Shown piece by piece: positions 43,986 to 52,617 of a stretch of DNA of 64,000 bases. Source of the DNA: Paenibacillus sp. HGH0039. GTDB lineage: Bacteria > Bacillota > Bacilli > Paenibacillales > NBRC-103111. The stretch's first letter is position 1, and each line of letters starts with the position of its first letter. Made by a program: the position numbers and the translations under genes. The stretch spans positions 712,520 to 776,519 of the forward strand of contig NZ_KE150412.1 of assembly GCF_000411255.1 (NCBI RefSeq). Direction: 5' to 3'. The notes under the pieces were generated by a model. The model saw nothing but the letters and a program-made list of their open reading frames with translations, had not been told where the DNA came from and did no database searches.

Positions 43986-44003
43986 TGAATGAGTATTCAT
44001 TCA
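43986..44003. promoter_or_regulatory. FadR operator
   Basis: TGAATGA-GTAT-TCATTCA is a perfect 7-bp-arm palindrome and fits the known Bacillus FadR box (TGAATGA..TCATTCA). It lies between fadF and fadR at the fadR transcription start. Acyl-CoA would release FadR. Confidence 0.9.
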
Positions 44004-44038
44004 CTATTTAATTCGTATTTTAGCACCGAGGTGATTCC

Positions 44039-44623
44039 ATGACAAGCAAAAAAAAAGAAAAATATGATTTAATTCTCGAAGCTGCGTTGAAAGTATTCGC
44101 CGAACACGGGTTTCACCGCTCTCAGGTTTCCAAGATTGCCAAAGCGGCCGGCGTCGCGGACGGTACGATTTATTTGTACTTCAAAAGAAAGGAGGATATT
44201 CTTATCTCCTTGTTCCGTGAGAAGCTCGGTGAGCTTGTAGGCAAGTTCCATATGCATATCGAGCAGACCACCGGCGTTAAGGAAGCGCTTCGCAAAGTTT
44301 GCGAGATCCATTATACGGAGCTGGAAAATAACGTCGATCTCGCCTTCGTCACTCAGATCGAGCTTCGGCAAAGTTCGCTTGAGCTTCGCAAAGAAATAGG
44401 AAAAGCCGTTAAGCCGTATATTGAATTAATCGAGAAACTTCTTGTGCAGGGCGTCGAGGAGAAATTGTTCCGGGCCGATCTCGATGTGAAGCTGACCCGT
44501 CTGCTGCTGTTCGGAGCGATGGACGAAGTCGTCACCTCCTGGCTCATTTCCGGACGCAAATATTCGTTGTCCGCTCAGGTGGACGGCACCGTACAGTTCT
44601 TTCTTCAGGGAATTCAGGCTTAA
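44039..44623 (+). CDS. fadR: TetR-family fatty acid regulator FadR
   Basis: A 194-residue TetR-type repressor that leaves DNA when it binds long-chain acyl-CoA. The helix-turn-helix 'VSKIAKAAGVADGTIYLYFK' lies at residues 27-46; the C-terminal ligand domain matches FadR/YsiA of Bacillus in length (194). It is first in the fadR-etfB-etfA operon, and the FadR operator is 36 bp upstream of its start codon, so it represses itself. The start ATG follows GAGGTGATTCC. Confidence 0.95.
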   Translation: MTSKKKEKYDLILEAALKVFAEHGFHRSQVSKIAKAAGVADGTIYLYFKRKEDILISLFREKLGELVGKFHMHIEQTTGVKEALRKVCEIHYTELENNVDLAFVTQIELRQSSLELRKEIGKAVKPYIELIEKLLVQGVEEKLFRADLDVKLTRLLLFGAMDEVVTSWLISGRKYSLSAQVDGTVQFFLQGIQA

Positions 44624-44677
44624 AAGCCGATTATCCATAGAGGATACTCATTTCAAAAGAGGAAGGGGACACCAGCG

Positions 44678-45439
44678 ATGGACATTTTCGTGCTGCTGAA
44701 ACAAACGTTTGATACCGAGGAAAAAATCGTGCTTGAGAACGGACAAATTTCAGAGGATGGAGTCAAGTTTGTCATCAATCCCTATGACGAATATGCAGTG
44801 GAGCAGGCTATTCAGCTCCGCGACGAGCAGGGAGGCAAAGTCGTCGTCGTTTCCGCCGGCCCGGAGCGTTCCGCAGAGGCCCTGCGAAGCGCGCTCGCGA
44901 TGGGAGCCGACGAAGCCGTCCTGATCAACGATGAGCGCATAGGCGGCGATGAGCATGCCGTGGCCCAGGCGCTTCATGCTTTCCTGTCCCGGGAAGCGTA
45001 CGATCTTGTTCTCGGCGGAAACTTCTCCGTCGACAACGGCGCCGGCCAGGTGGCCGTCCGTCTCGCGACCCTGCTCGGTATCCCCCACGTCAGTTCGATT
45101 ACGAAGCTGGAGATCGCCGGCGGGAAGGCGAATGTACATCGCGACGCCGAAGGGGACCTGGAAGCGGCGGAAGTGACGCTTCCGGCGCTCTTCACGGCCC
45201 AGCAGGGATTAAACGAGCCCCGCTATCCTTCCCTGCAGGGAATCATGAAGGCCAAGAAGAAGCCATTCCGTGAAATCACACTGGACGATATCGGTCTCGG
45301 CTCGGTGGAATCCCGCACGGAACGCGTGGATCTGTTCCTGCCGCCTCCGCGCAAGGCCGGAAAAACACTCAAGGGCGAACCCGCGCAGACGGCTGCGGAG
45401 CTGGTGCGGCTTTTGCGTACGGAAGCGAAGGTTATCTGA
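44678..45439 (+). CDS. etfB: Electron transfer flavoprotein beta subunit
   Basis: A 253-residue subunit that binds AMP and forms, with EtfA, the FAD carrier taking electrons from FadE. Seen: 'MDIFVLLKQTFDTEEKI', 'INPYDEYAVEQAIQLRDEQG' (the family signature region), 'ALAMGADEAVLINDERIGGD', and 'LFTAQQGLNEPRYPSLQGIM', followed by KAKKKP, the ETF beta C-terminal motif. The length is normal. The start has GGAAGGGG upstream, 54 bp after fadR. Confidence 0.96.
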   Translation: MDIFVLLKQTFDTEEKIVLENGQISEDGVKFVINPYDEYAVEQAIQLRDEQGGKVVVVSAGPERSAEALRSALAMGADEAVLINDERIGGDEHAVAQALHAFLSREAYDLVLGGNFSVDNGAGQVAVRLATLLGIPHVSSITKLEIAGGKANVHRDAEGDLEAAEVTLPALFTAQQGLNEPRYPSLQGIMKAKKKPFREITLDDIGLGSVESRTERVDLFLPPPRKAGKTLKGEPAQTAAELVRLLRTEAKVI

Positions 45440-45514
45440 TTGGTCCTTTGATTTTTCCGCGGTCATTTTGCGCACTTATTCCCTTTATGAGTCCATATAG
45501 GAGGCGACTGAATC

Positions 45515-46486
45515 ATGTCCAACACATACCTGATTGTAGCTGAAGCTAAAGGCGGCGCTCTTCGCCAGGTCTCTTTCGAAACGATCGGCGCGGCGAAGGC
45601 GGCTGCCGCCGAAGGGGATTCCGTTCTCGCCGCTCTGATCGGCTCTGGCGTATCCGGCCTAGCCGATGAACTGGCCGCATACGGCGCCCAGAAAGTTTAC
45701 GTGACCGACCATGCCGATCTTAGGGACTACAACCCGGAAGCTTACGGCAAAGCGCTTCACGACATTATCCGGCAAGCGGAGCCCGATGCGGTCTTGTTCG
45801 GCCACACCGCCATCGGCAAGGACCTTGCCCCGCAGATCGCTTCCCTGCTCGGGGCCGGGCAGATTTCCGATGTGACGGCCGTTGAATCGGACGGCGGTAA
45901 AGCCGTGTTTACGCGCCCCATCTACGCGGGTAAAGCGCTTGAAAAGAAAGCGTTCACCTCGTTCCCGTGGGTCGTCACCGTCCGGCCCAACAACATTGCC
46001 GCTCCCGCTGCCGCGGAAGGCGCCTCGGCAGCGGTCGAAAACGTGGCGTACGAAGCTCCGTCCCTTCGTACGGTCATCCGCGAGGTCGTTCAGAAGACCT
46101 CGGGCAAAATCGACCTTGCCGAAGCCAAGGTCGTCATCTCCGGCGGGCGCGGCGTCAAGAGCGCCGACGGCTTCAAGCCGCTCGAGGAGCTGGCCGGCGT
46201 GCTCGGCGGAGCGGTCGGGGCGTCGCGCGGAGCCTGCGACGCCGGGTACTGCGACTATGCGATGCAGATCGGGCAGACCGGCAAGGTGGTCACGCCCGAG
46301 ATTTACATCGCATGCGGCATCAGCGGCGCCATCCAGCATCTGGCCGGGATGAGCGGATCGCGGGTCATCATCGCGATCAACAAGGACCCGGAGGCGCCGA
46401 TCTTCAAAGTCGCCGACTACGGAATCGTCGGAGACCTGTTCGATGTCGTGCCGCTGCTAACGGAAGAATTCCGCAAAGCGCTGTAA
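45515..46486 (+). CDS. etfA: Electron transfer flavoprotein alpha subunit
   Basis: A 323-residue FAD-binding subunit. The C-terminal FAD domain holds '[20 protein letters not shown]', '[20 protein letters not shown]', '[19 protein letters not shown]' and '[20 protein letters not shown]', all standard for EtfA. It works with EtfB to move electrons from acyl-CoA dehydrogenase to FadF. It is the last gene of the fadR operon, with GGAGG upstream, 75 bp after etfB. Confidence 0.96.
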   Translation: MSNTYLIVAEAKGGALRQVSFETIGAAKAAAAEGDSVLAALIGSGVSGLADELAAYGAQKVYVTDHADLRDYNPEAYGKALHDIIRQAEPDAVLFGHTAIGKDLAPQIASLLGAGQISDVTAVESDGGKAVFTRPIYAGKALEKKAFTSFPWVVTVRPNNIAAPAAAEGASAAVENVAYEAPSLRTVIREVVQKTSGKIDLAEAKVVISGGRGVKSADGFKPLEELAGVLGGAVGASRGACDAGYCDYAMQIGQTGKVVTPEIYIACGISGAIQHLAGMSGSRVIIAINKDPEAPIFKVADYGIVGDLFDVVPLLTEEFRKAL

Positions 46487-46811
46487 CCCGCGGTTGCTCC
46501 ACCCGTTCCTAGCAGCGTCAAAAAAGCCCCGAACACGCCGGTAAACCGGCTGTGCTCGGGGCTTTTCGCTGGACGGGCGGATGCGTGCCGCCGAGGTTCC
46601 GGCCTGGCTGCGCGGTTTTTACGCATCCAGGCTGTCTTCTTTCGGGGCGCTTCTTGCCCCGTGCGTGGTTTAACTCTCTCTCACGCCGCTTTGGTATAAG
46701 CACTTCGCATGATGAACGGCATACCGGCGTTATGCTCAAGCTTTTGGTGCTTTCAGGCTTTTGAGTTTGGCCGCTTCCTGTCTCACGGACGGCTTAAGCA
46801 TACATCCGCCC
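46487..46811. other. Intergenic region, 325 bp
   Basis: It holds the etfA terminator (46521-46566) and a further GC hairpin (CGGGGC/GCCCCG at 46643-46661) without a T tract. No gene is seen between the two convergent operons. Confidence 0.6.
46521..46566 (+). terminator. Terminator of fadR-etfBA
   Basis: AAAAGCCCCGA (46522-46532) pairs with 46556-46566 around an inner GCCGG/CCGGC stem; the transcript ends in TTTT. A-tract on the left lets it act on the other strand too. Confidence 0.8.
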
Positions 46812-47750
46812 TCAAATTTTCGCGGCCAGCACAAGCGACCCCCGGGGCTGTGTTCCCCCCGCATCCGGCTCCAGCGTAATGGCGACCGTGTCGTACTCCT
46901 GCGGCTCGAAGGTGTAATAGAGAGCGCCCGAGCCCCCCTGGGGCAGGAAAGTTCCCGCATTTACCTTCTGCTCGCCTTTGATGAGCCAGACCTGGAACGC
47001 CTGCGAATCCCGCAGGGCCGGAAGATTCTCGGCCTGTACAACCAGGTGGGTGCCCTTGGCGTCGATCACGATTGTTGCGAGGCCTTGCGCCACGATGCCT
47101 TCAACGGCAGGGTTCAGCTTCACCACTTTGTTCGCCTTCGATGCCTGTGAAGGCTGTCCAGCCAGCGTAAGCTGTCCCTGAAGCGAAGATACGCTTTGCT
47201 GGAGTGAGGCATTAAGTCCTTTCAGCGAACGGACATCCTCCCTCAGCTGCATGTTGACCCATCCGAGGATCACCGCAGCGGCGGCGATTCCCGTGCCGGC
47301 CGCCCACCTGATAAAGGTCCGGCTTCTTTTGCCCGCAGGTCTTCTCGCGGACACCGGTTCATGCTCTCCGGCCGGCACCGGTTCGGGTTCCGCCCTTCCG
47401 GCATTCTTTTGTAATTCGGCTGCTGCGGACGCGTCCGTTACACGATTTTGCGCCTGTGCCTGTTCCTGAAGAAGAGCACTTGCGCCTGTGAAAGGCGGTT
47501 GTCCGGAATGATCCGCTTCACTCTCCAGAATACGGCCAAGAACGCGCTGTTTCATTCCGTCCGGAACCGGGGCAGGCTTCGCCGTATAAGGAAGCAGATC
47601 CATTACAGCCTGCAGTTCTTCTCTTTCTTTCTTGCATGCCCCGCAGTGACTCAGATGCTCTTCCATCTGTTCTCTTTCGGACTGTGACAGTCCCCCGAGC
47701 ATATAGAGTTCCAGCCATTCGCACATGTTAGGAAATTCTTGTCTGCTCAT
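46812..47750 (-). CDS. Anti-sigma factor, zinc-finger and RskA type
   Basis: A 312-residue membrane anti-sigma. The N-terminal ZAS zinc finger HxxxCxxC is visible as His32, Cys36, Cys39 ('EHLSHCGACKKE'). A long Pro/Glu/Ala-rich linker follows, one membrane span at about 147-166, and an extracytoplasmic anti-sigma-K (RskA) domain from about 170 ('AQGLATIVIDAKGTHLVVQA', 'AFQVWLIKGEQKVNAGTFLP'). It holds the co-transcribed sigma factor inactive until regulated proteolysis. It overlaps the sigma gene by 4 bp (ATGA). The start has AAGGAGGGAG upstream. Confidence 0.92.
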   Translation of the reverse strand: MSRQEFPNMCEWLELYMLGGLSQSEREQMEEHLSHCGACKKEREELQAVMDLLPYTAKPAPVPDGMKQRVLGRILESEADHSGQPPFTGASALLQEQAQAQNRVTDASAAAELQKNAGRAEPEPVPAGEHEPVSARRPAGKRSRTFIRWAAGTGIAAAAVILGWVNMQLREDVRSLKGLNASLQQSVSSLQGQLTLAGQPSQASKANKVVKLNPAVEGIVAQGLATIVIDAKGTHLVVQAENLPALRDSQAFQVWLIKGEQKVNAGTFLPQGGSGALYYTFEPQEYDTVAITLEPDAGGTQPRGSLVLAAKI

Positions 47751-48325
47751 ATGTGCGCTCCCTCCTTTCCCCGGCCCGCGAGCTTCTCCTTAAGCTGCTT
47801 CATGGCCAGCCTTACCCGGCTTTTTACCGTGCCAAGCGGAATCTCCTGTTTCTGGGATACTTCCTGATGAGTATATCCTTTAAAATAAATAAGATCGATC
47901 ACTTTCTTCTGATCCTCGTTCAGATCCTCCATCGCCACAGCAAGCTCTTCTCCCATAAAACGGAGTTCCACTTCCTCTTCAGTCCCCCTGCTCCGGTCCG
48001 CCACCTGAAGCAGCTTATCCGGCTCGGCAAGCTGCCCGGACGTGCGCGTCTGTTTCCTGCGAAGCGTGTCAATGGCAATGTTGCGGGCTATCGCGAACAT
48101 CCATGTTGACAGCTTGCCCTGGGAGTCCTCGTACCGCTCGGCATGATTCCAGATGCGCAGGAAAAGCTCCTGAACAACCTCTTCCGCCATCATCGAATCT
48201 TTGACAATGCGATAGGCGAACGAATACATCGGACGTTCGTAACGGTCGTACAATTGCTCCAGCGCCTGGGGCTGCTTTAGAGCGATACGGCGCACCAGCT
48301 GCGCATCTTCCGGCCACTCATTCAT
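47747..48325 (-). CDS. ECF-type sigma factor, SigK-like
   Basis: A 192-residue sigma factor. Region 2 contains 'QLYDRYERPMYSFAYRIVKD' and 'WMFAIARNIAIDTLRRKQT'; region 4 contains 'IDLIYFKGYTHQEVSQKQEI' followed by PLGTVKSRVRLAMKQL, the recognition helix. With its RskA-type anti-sigma downstream it belongs to the ECF group related to mycobacterial SigK/SigL. The start ATG at 48325 has AAAGGAG eight bases upstream; the upstream in-frame GTG at 48346 overlaps this site. Confidence 0.93.
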   Translation of the reverse strand: MNEWPEDAQLVRRIALKQPQALEQLYDRYERPMYSFAYRIVKDSMMAEEVVQELFLRIWNHAERYEDSQGKLSTWMFAIARNIAIDTLRRKQTRTSGQLAEPDKLLQVADRSRGTEEEVELRFMGEELAVAMEDLNEDQKKVIDLIYFKGYTHQEVSQKQEIPLGTVKSRVRLAMKQLKEKLAGRGKEGAHI

Positions 48326-48509
48326 GTTGGAGCTCCTTTCCACCAAAGATCGCCCTTATCTTCCATTTCGTAAAAAGTGTGGAGTTGGATTCCTTTTGCA
48401 CCGATAAATTTTTTTGTAAAAATGCCGTTGACCCCCTCTGTTTGTATCACCAGCAAAATTAACCATAATACGAGGTTTTTTAAACGGCCATTCTCCTATC
48501 GTACTCTAA

Positions 48510-48536
48510 AACAAAACGGACCTCACGGGTCCGTTT
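48510..48536 (-). terminator. Terminator of the small membrane protein gene
   Basis: On the minus strand AAACGGACC pairs with GGTCCGTTT around a five-base loop and is followed by TTGTTTT. Confidence 0.7.
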
Positions 48537-48594
48537 ATTACAATCAAGTCTGCTCACACTCAAATTCATCCGGCTCCTGCGTACCGGGTTTGCG

Positions 48595-49101
48595 TTATTC
48601 ATGGCGCTCACGTGTAAGTTTTGCCCCAAGCCACTTCCAGATCGCATATAGCGCCGTGCCCGACGCTGCGGCAAATGCCATTGTCCGGGCTTCCAGCAAA
48701 TACGATTGACCGGTCTCCAGCCCTCCTCCGGCTTCAACTGCCGAAGACCAGCCCGCTCCGCAGTAAAAAGCGTAGAGAACGAATAAGAGCATGCACAGGA
48801 GCGTTTTCAGACTTGCCGCGAATCCTTCCGCTCTTTTATAGCCCATATAACGTAAACAGCCGCTAAAAAGGATCACCGTCAGAAGAAGAACCGAAGCCCA
48901 CTCCTGCCTGGAAACAAAGCCCGCCGGCTCGTTTTTGCCCAGATGATAGATCCAATACGCATGTTCGGCCAATCCGATCAGCAGAATGACCGGGACCGCC
49001 GTCCGGTACGCCCTGCTTTTCACAATCCGCTCTGTCCGGGGCGAAGAAAAAATGCGGTTTCTCCTTTTCTCTGCCTCTTTTCGCTGTTCAGCCGGCAACA
49101 C
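48595..49101 (-). CDS. Hypothetical four-span membrane protein
   Basis: A 168-residue protein I do not recognise. A basic N-terminal 33 residues (KEAEKRRNRIFSSPRTER) precede four predicted membrane segments at about 36-52, 68-86, 99-117 and 141-157. There is no signal peptide. It starts with GTG at 49101, with GGGGAGG upstream. It lies upstream of the SigK-like/RskA pair on the same strand but is separated by its own terminator, so it is not part of that operon. Confidence 0.65.
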   Translation of the reverse strand: MLPAEQRKEAEKRRNRIFSSPRTERIVKSRAYRTAVPVILLIGLAEHAYWIYHLGKNEPAGFVSRQEWASVLLLTVILFSGCLRYMGYKRAEGFAASLKTLLCMLLFVLYAFYCGAGWSSAVEAGGGLETGQSYLLEARTMAFAAASGTALYAIWKWLGAKLTRERHE

Positions 49102-49444
49102 CGTTTCCTCCCCGCCTAAGAATTAGGGTTCCGCTAACACTATACGGGTTTCTTGCAGGAAACATGTCTGATAAGGACAAGCGACGGTTTACCTTATCTT
49201 CATCTGACAACATTTGCCACCCCTTCCATCCTGCTATAAACTGTAGAAGAAGGCTTACCGCATTTTTTTCCGCCCGCCCGATGGATTCGATTTAAAAATT
49301 CCGGATTACCCGCCGGAGCTTAGCCGGCCGACGGACAGGCGTGCTCGGAAATAATACCGGGCCGGATGCGCTTGGCGGTTCAACCCTTCCGGGAGCAGCA
49401 AAAAGCCGAGACCCATAGGCCCCGGCTGCGCGCAGGAGTAGCGA
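49102..49444. other. Intergenic region, 343 bp
   Basis: It holds the leader of the four-span membrane protein gene and the terminator of the RpiR-type regulator (49400-49427). Nothing else definite is seen. Confidence 0.55.
49400..49427 (-). terminator. Terminator of the RpiR-type regulator gene
   Basis: On the minus strand AGCCGGGGCC pairs with GGTCTCGGCT (two G-U pairs) and is followed by TTTT. Confidence 0.55.
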
Positions 49445-50305
49445 TTAGTACAGTTTATCCAGAACAGATTTCGCCGTGTGCTCCAAAGCCCGGTACGTCT
49501 GATCCTTCATTTGCATGGCAACGGCCGTAGATAAAATATCCAGCAGATGGATCTGCGCCAGCTTCGAGGAGAAGGCTCCGCCCTGCAGAGGTGTTTCTTT
49601 CGCCGTAGCGAGAAGAACGACATCACTCTGATTCGCAATCGGCGAGCGGGCGTGGTTGGTCAGGCAGATGATGTAAGCGCCTTTCTGCTTGGCCAGGCGG
49701 ACAGCGTCGACAAGATCTTTGGTGCTGCCCGACGAAGAAATACCGACGACAACATCGCCTTTCTCCACCAAAGACGCGTTCATGGCAATAATATGGCCGT
49801 CGGTACCGGCGTCCACATTAAATCCGAGCCTCATGAACCGGTATTTGGCATCCTGGGCGGTAATCCCCGAGGACCCTACTCCGAAAAACAAAATTTTTCG
49901 TGCCGCCAGAATAGCGTCGATCGCTTGCTGCAGCTCCTGAACGTTAAGCAAAGATGTCGAGTTCTGCACCGCCTGCGAGTTTTGGGAGGTCATTTTCTTC
50001 ATGATCTGGTCGAGATCGTCGCTTTCCTCAATCTTGCCGTGCACCTGCTCGCTTGGCGTAGCCAGCACCTGGACGAGCGATAGTTTAAATTCCTGATATC
50101 CCTTGTAGCCGAGCTTGCGGCACAAACGGATGACGGAGGTCTCGCCTACTTCCGCTTTTTCCGCCAAGTCCGTAATCGTATAGAAAACGGTAGCTTCAGG
50201 ATCCTTTAATACGGTGTCGGCCACTTTCTGCTCGGATTTGGTCAGTGAGGAATAAATACTGTTGAGGAGCAGCAGCGAATTGTTCAAATCGGCGATTTTG
50301 CTCAT
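49445..50305 (-). CDS. MurR/RpiR-family transcriptional regulator
   Basis: A 286-residue regulator with an N-terminal HTH_6 domain (residues 1-78, 'FYTITDLAEKAEVGETSVIR') followed by LCRKLGYKGYQEFK, and a C-terminal SIS domain (residues 125-260, 'ARKILFFGVGSSGITAQDAK', 'VVVGISSSGSTKDLVDAVRL') that binds a phosphosugar. Family members control amino-sugar or pentose catabolism. No sugar kinase or PTS gene is adjacent, so its target is unclear; the palindrome at 50392-50410, 87 bp upstream, may be its operator. The start has AAAGGAG upstream. Confidence 0.93.
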   Translation of the reverse strand: MSKIADLNNSLLLLNSIYSSLTKSEQKVADTVLKDPEATVFYTITDLAEKAEVGETSVIRLCRKLGYKGYQEFKLSLVQVLATPSEQVHGKIEESDDLDQIMKKMTSQNSQAVQNSTSLLNVQELQQAIDAILAARKILFFGVGSSGITAQDAKYRFMRLGFNVDAGTDGHIIAMNASLVEKGDVVVGISSSGSTKDLVDAVRLAKQKGAYIICLTNHARSPIANQSDVVLLATAKETPLQGGAFSSKLAQIHLLDILSTAVAMQMKDQTYRALEHTAKSVLDKLY

Positions 50306-50915
50306 AGATGGGACTCCTTTTCGTCATTCTGCGCGGTCAGACAATCAGTTCACGGTTTTCTTTTCTAGTCTCTACATGAATAGTACTTGAAACTAGGCGA
50401 TTTGCCTAGTGCATCTCCATATTTTTCAAAGTTTGCCTGTACGCCCGGACGGTCGATTTCTGTAGTTTCCTGTCATACAAAGGGTTTTTCATGCTGAGAA
50501 TCGTCGATTTTTGGATGGAGAACACAACTTTATTTTAACTTATATTTACTATAATTTATCAGTTCCAGAAATATATTATACTATTAATATGGGCATAAAG
50601 ACCTAAATAACTCTTATTTTATTGCTTGATTTTTATTTCGGTTAACAAGCGGAAGGACATGCAGGCATAGCCGTTCTTGTCCCCGCATAGAAACTAGAAG
50701 GTCCTTTTATTTTTTTTAAACCGCTGTAAAATTTTTTTAAAATAAGTCTCGGAAAAACGTAAACAGGCACCGGAAAAAGGGGTCTCTACTTTTTTATTCG
50801 CATAAGCCCTGCTTCAAAATGAGACTTTGGTCGTATTAAAATAAGAACATATGTTTGCTAAAATAAAGAGGATTCCAATATCAGGAAAATATATAGACTG
50901 TGGAGGGATTCGACT
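50306..50915. other. Long AT-rich divergent intergenic region, 610 bp
   Basis: Region between the divergent RpiR-type regulator and FAD oxidoreductase genes. It holds a 19-bp palindrome (50392-50410) and a very AT-rich core at 50520-50640 with many TATA-like hexamers. Several -10-like sites make promoter choice impossible by eye. No gene and no riboswitch motif I recognise. Confidence 0.55.
50392..50410. promoter_or_regulatory. 19-bp palindrome, candidate RpiR operator
   Basis: ACTAGGC-GATTT-GCCTAGT: perfect 7-bp arms around a 5-bp centre, 87 bp upstream of the regulator start codon. No T tract follows, so an operator is more likely than a terminator. Confidence 0.5.
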
Positions 50916-52487
50916 ATGAACCGTGAACTGAAAGCAGATGTCGTCATTATCGGCGGAGGTGTCGGCGGCTGTGCGGCCGCTCTGGCTTCCGCAAAAATGG
51001 GATTGAAAGTGATTATGACGGAAGAAACCGATTGGATCGGCGGGCAATTGACCAGCCAGGCGGTACCGCCGGACGAGCACAAGTGGATCGAGCAATTCGG
51101 CTGCACCCGCAGCTTCCGGCAGTTCCGCAACGGTGTGCGTTCTTACTACCGCGATTATTTCCCGTTAACGGCGGAGGCGCGCGCCATCGTCAATCTGAAT
51201 CCGGGCAACGGCGGAGTAAGCCGCCTGTGCGCGGAACCGAGAGCCATGCTTGCTGTCCTTGAGCAGATGCTTGCTCCTTATGTAAACAGCGGCAAACTGA
51301 TTATTCTCACGCGCCACCGCATTACGGCGGCTGAGACGGACGGGGATAAAATCAGGGCCGTCAAAGTAAAGCACTTGGATCTGGGTCATAAACATACGTT
51401 AACCGCTCCGTATTTCCTGGACGCGACGGAGTGCGGAGACGTTCTTCCTCTCGCCAAGGTCGAGTATGTGACAGGCGCCGAATCCCGGAAAGATACGGGG
51501 GAGCCGAGCGCGCCGGAAGTCGCCGATCCGAAGGATATCCAGGCGTTTACCGTCTGTTTTGCGATGGATTATTTCGAAGGCGAGAATCATGTCATCGACA
51601 AACCGAAAGATTACAAGTTCTGGCGCAATTATAAGGCGGACTTCTGGCCGGACAAGCAGCTCAGCTGGATTTCGCCGAACCCGGTGACGCTTGAGCCTGC
51701 CGAAGATACCCTGTTTCCGGGCACCGAGAAATATCCGCTGTTCAATTACCGCCGGGTAATCGATAAGGCGAATTTTATGCCCGGTACGTTCCCGAGCGAT
51801 ATTTCCCTCGTGAACTGGCCGCAGAACGATTACTGGCTCGGCAATATTTATGACGTTCCCGAAGCGGAAGCGAAGAAAAATCTCGAGCAGGCCAAGCAGC
51901 TCAGCTATTCTCTGCTCTACTGGCTCCAGACCGAAGCGCCGCGTCCGGACGGTAAAGCCGGTTATCCCGGCCTGCGTCTGCGTCCCGACGTCGTCGGTAC
52001 CGAGGACGGGATGGCCCAAGCGCCGTATATCCGGGAATCCCGCCGGATCAAGGCGGAATTCACCGTCAAGGAACAGCACGTCAGCACGGCGATCCGCGGC
52101 GACAAGGGTGCGGAAGTGTTCCCGGATTCGGTCGGGATCGGCGCTTACCGGATCGATCTCCATCCGAGCATGACGGGACGGAACTATCTGGACGTGTCCT
52201 CCCTTCCGTTCCAGATTCCGCTCGGCAGCCTCATTCCCGTCCGGGTCAACAATCTCCTGCCGGCGTGTAAGAACCTCGGCACGACTCATATCACGAACGG
52301 CTGCTACCGTCTGCATCCGGTGGAATGGAATATCGGAGAAGCGGCAGGCTTCCTTGCCGGCTACTGCGTACAGAACGGGTATCAGCCCCGTGAAGTGCAT
52401 GCGGACAAGACGAAACTGGAAGGCTTGCAGAACATTTTGTCCTGGAACGGCGTAGAGCTCGCATGGCCGACCATCACTCCGCTGTAA
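50916..52487 (+). CDS. FAD-dependent oxidoreductase (FAD_oxidored family)
   Basis: A 523-residue flavoprotein. The N-terminal dinucleotide fold 'ADVVIIGGGVGGCAAALASA' (GxGxxG near residue 12) is followed by 'EETDWIGGQLTSQAVPPDEH', characteristic of the family of FAD-dependent oxidoreductases often found in sugar and glycan loci; 'YFLDATECGDVLPLAKVEYV' and the C-terminal 'LLPACKNLGTTHITNGCYRL' are also conserved. It lacks a signal peptide. It is divergent from the RpiR-type regulator, which may control it. The substrate is unknown. The start has GGAGGG upstream. Confidence 0.85.
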   Translation: MNRELKADVVIIGGGVGGCAAALASAKMGLKVIMTEETDWIGGQLTSQAVPPDEHKWIEQFGCTRSFRQFRNGVRSYYRDYFPLTAEARAIVNLNPGNGGVSRLCAEPRAMLAVLEQMLAPYVNSGKLIILTRHRITAAETDGDKIRAVKVKHLDLGHKHTLTAPYFLDATECGDVLPLAKVEYVTGAESRKDTGEPSAPEVADPKDIQAFTVCFAMDYFEGENHVIDKPKDYKFWRNYKADFWPDKQLSWISPNPVTLEPAEDTLFPGTEKYPLFNYRRVIDKANFMPGTFPSDISLVNWPQNDYWLGNIYDVPEAEAKKNLEQAKQLSYSLLYWLQTEAPRPDGKAGYPGLRLRPDVVGTEDGMAQAPYIRESRRIKAEFTVKEQHVSTAIRGDKGAEVFPDSVGIGAYRIDLHPSMTGRNYLDVSSLPFQIPLGSLIPVRVNNLLPACKNLGTTHITNGCYRLHPVEWNIGEAAGFLAGYCVQNGYQPREVHADKTKLEGLQNILSWNGVELAWPTITPL

Positions 52488-52518
52488 CCCCCCATTGAAA
52501 TAGCCCGGGCTTGAACCG

Positions 52519-52560
52519 AAAAGCCGCCTTTATGCAGAACGCTCTGCTAAAGGCGGCTTT
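52519..52560. terminator. Terminator of the FAD oxidoreductase gene
   Basis: AAAGCCGCCTTTA pairs with TAAAGGCGGCTTT (52548-52560); the T run on the plus strand is short (TTT). Confidence 0.65.
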
Positions 52561-52617
52561 CCCCGTTTTCCCGGCGGCAGCTCGTTTCCCGAATTTCCGG
52601 TCCGGCTCCGCGGCTAA

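Noticed and set aside
48326..48420. ECF-type autoregulated promoter before the SigK-like gene
   Set aside because: GGAATCCAAC and TACGAAAT on the minus strand are only loosely like -35 and -10 ECF boxes; not strong enough to report as a feature.
50306..50915. Riboswitch or T-box leader
   Set aside because: No conserved aptamer core, specifier loop or terminator/antiterminator pair could be recognised before the FAD enzyme gene.
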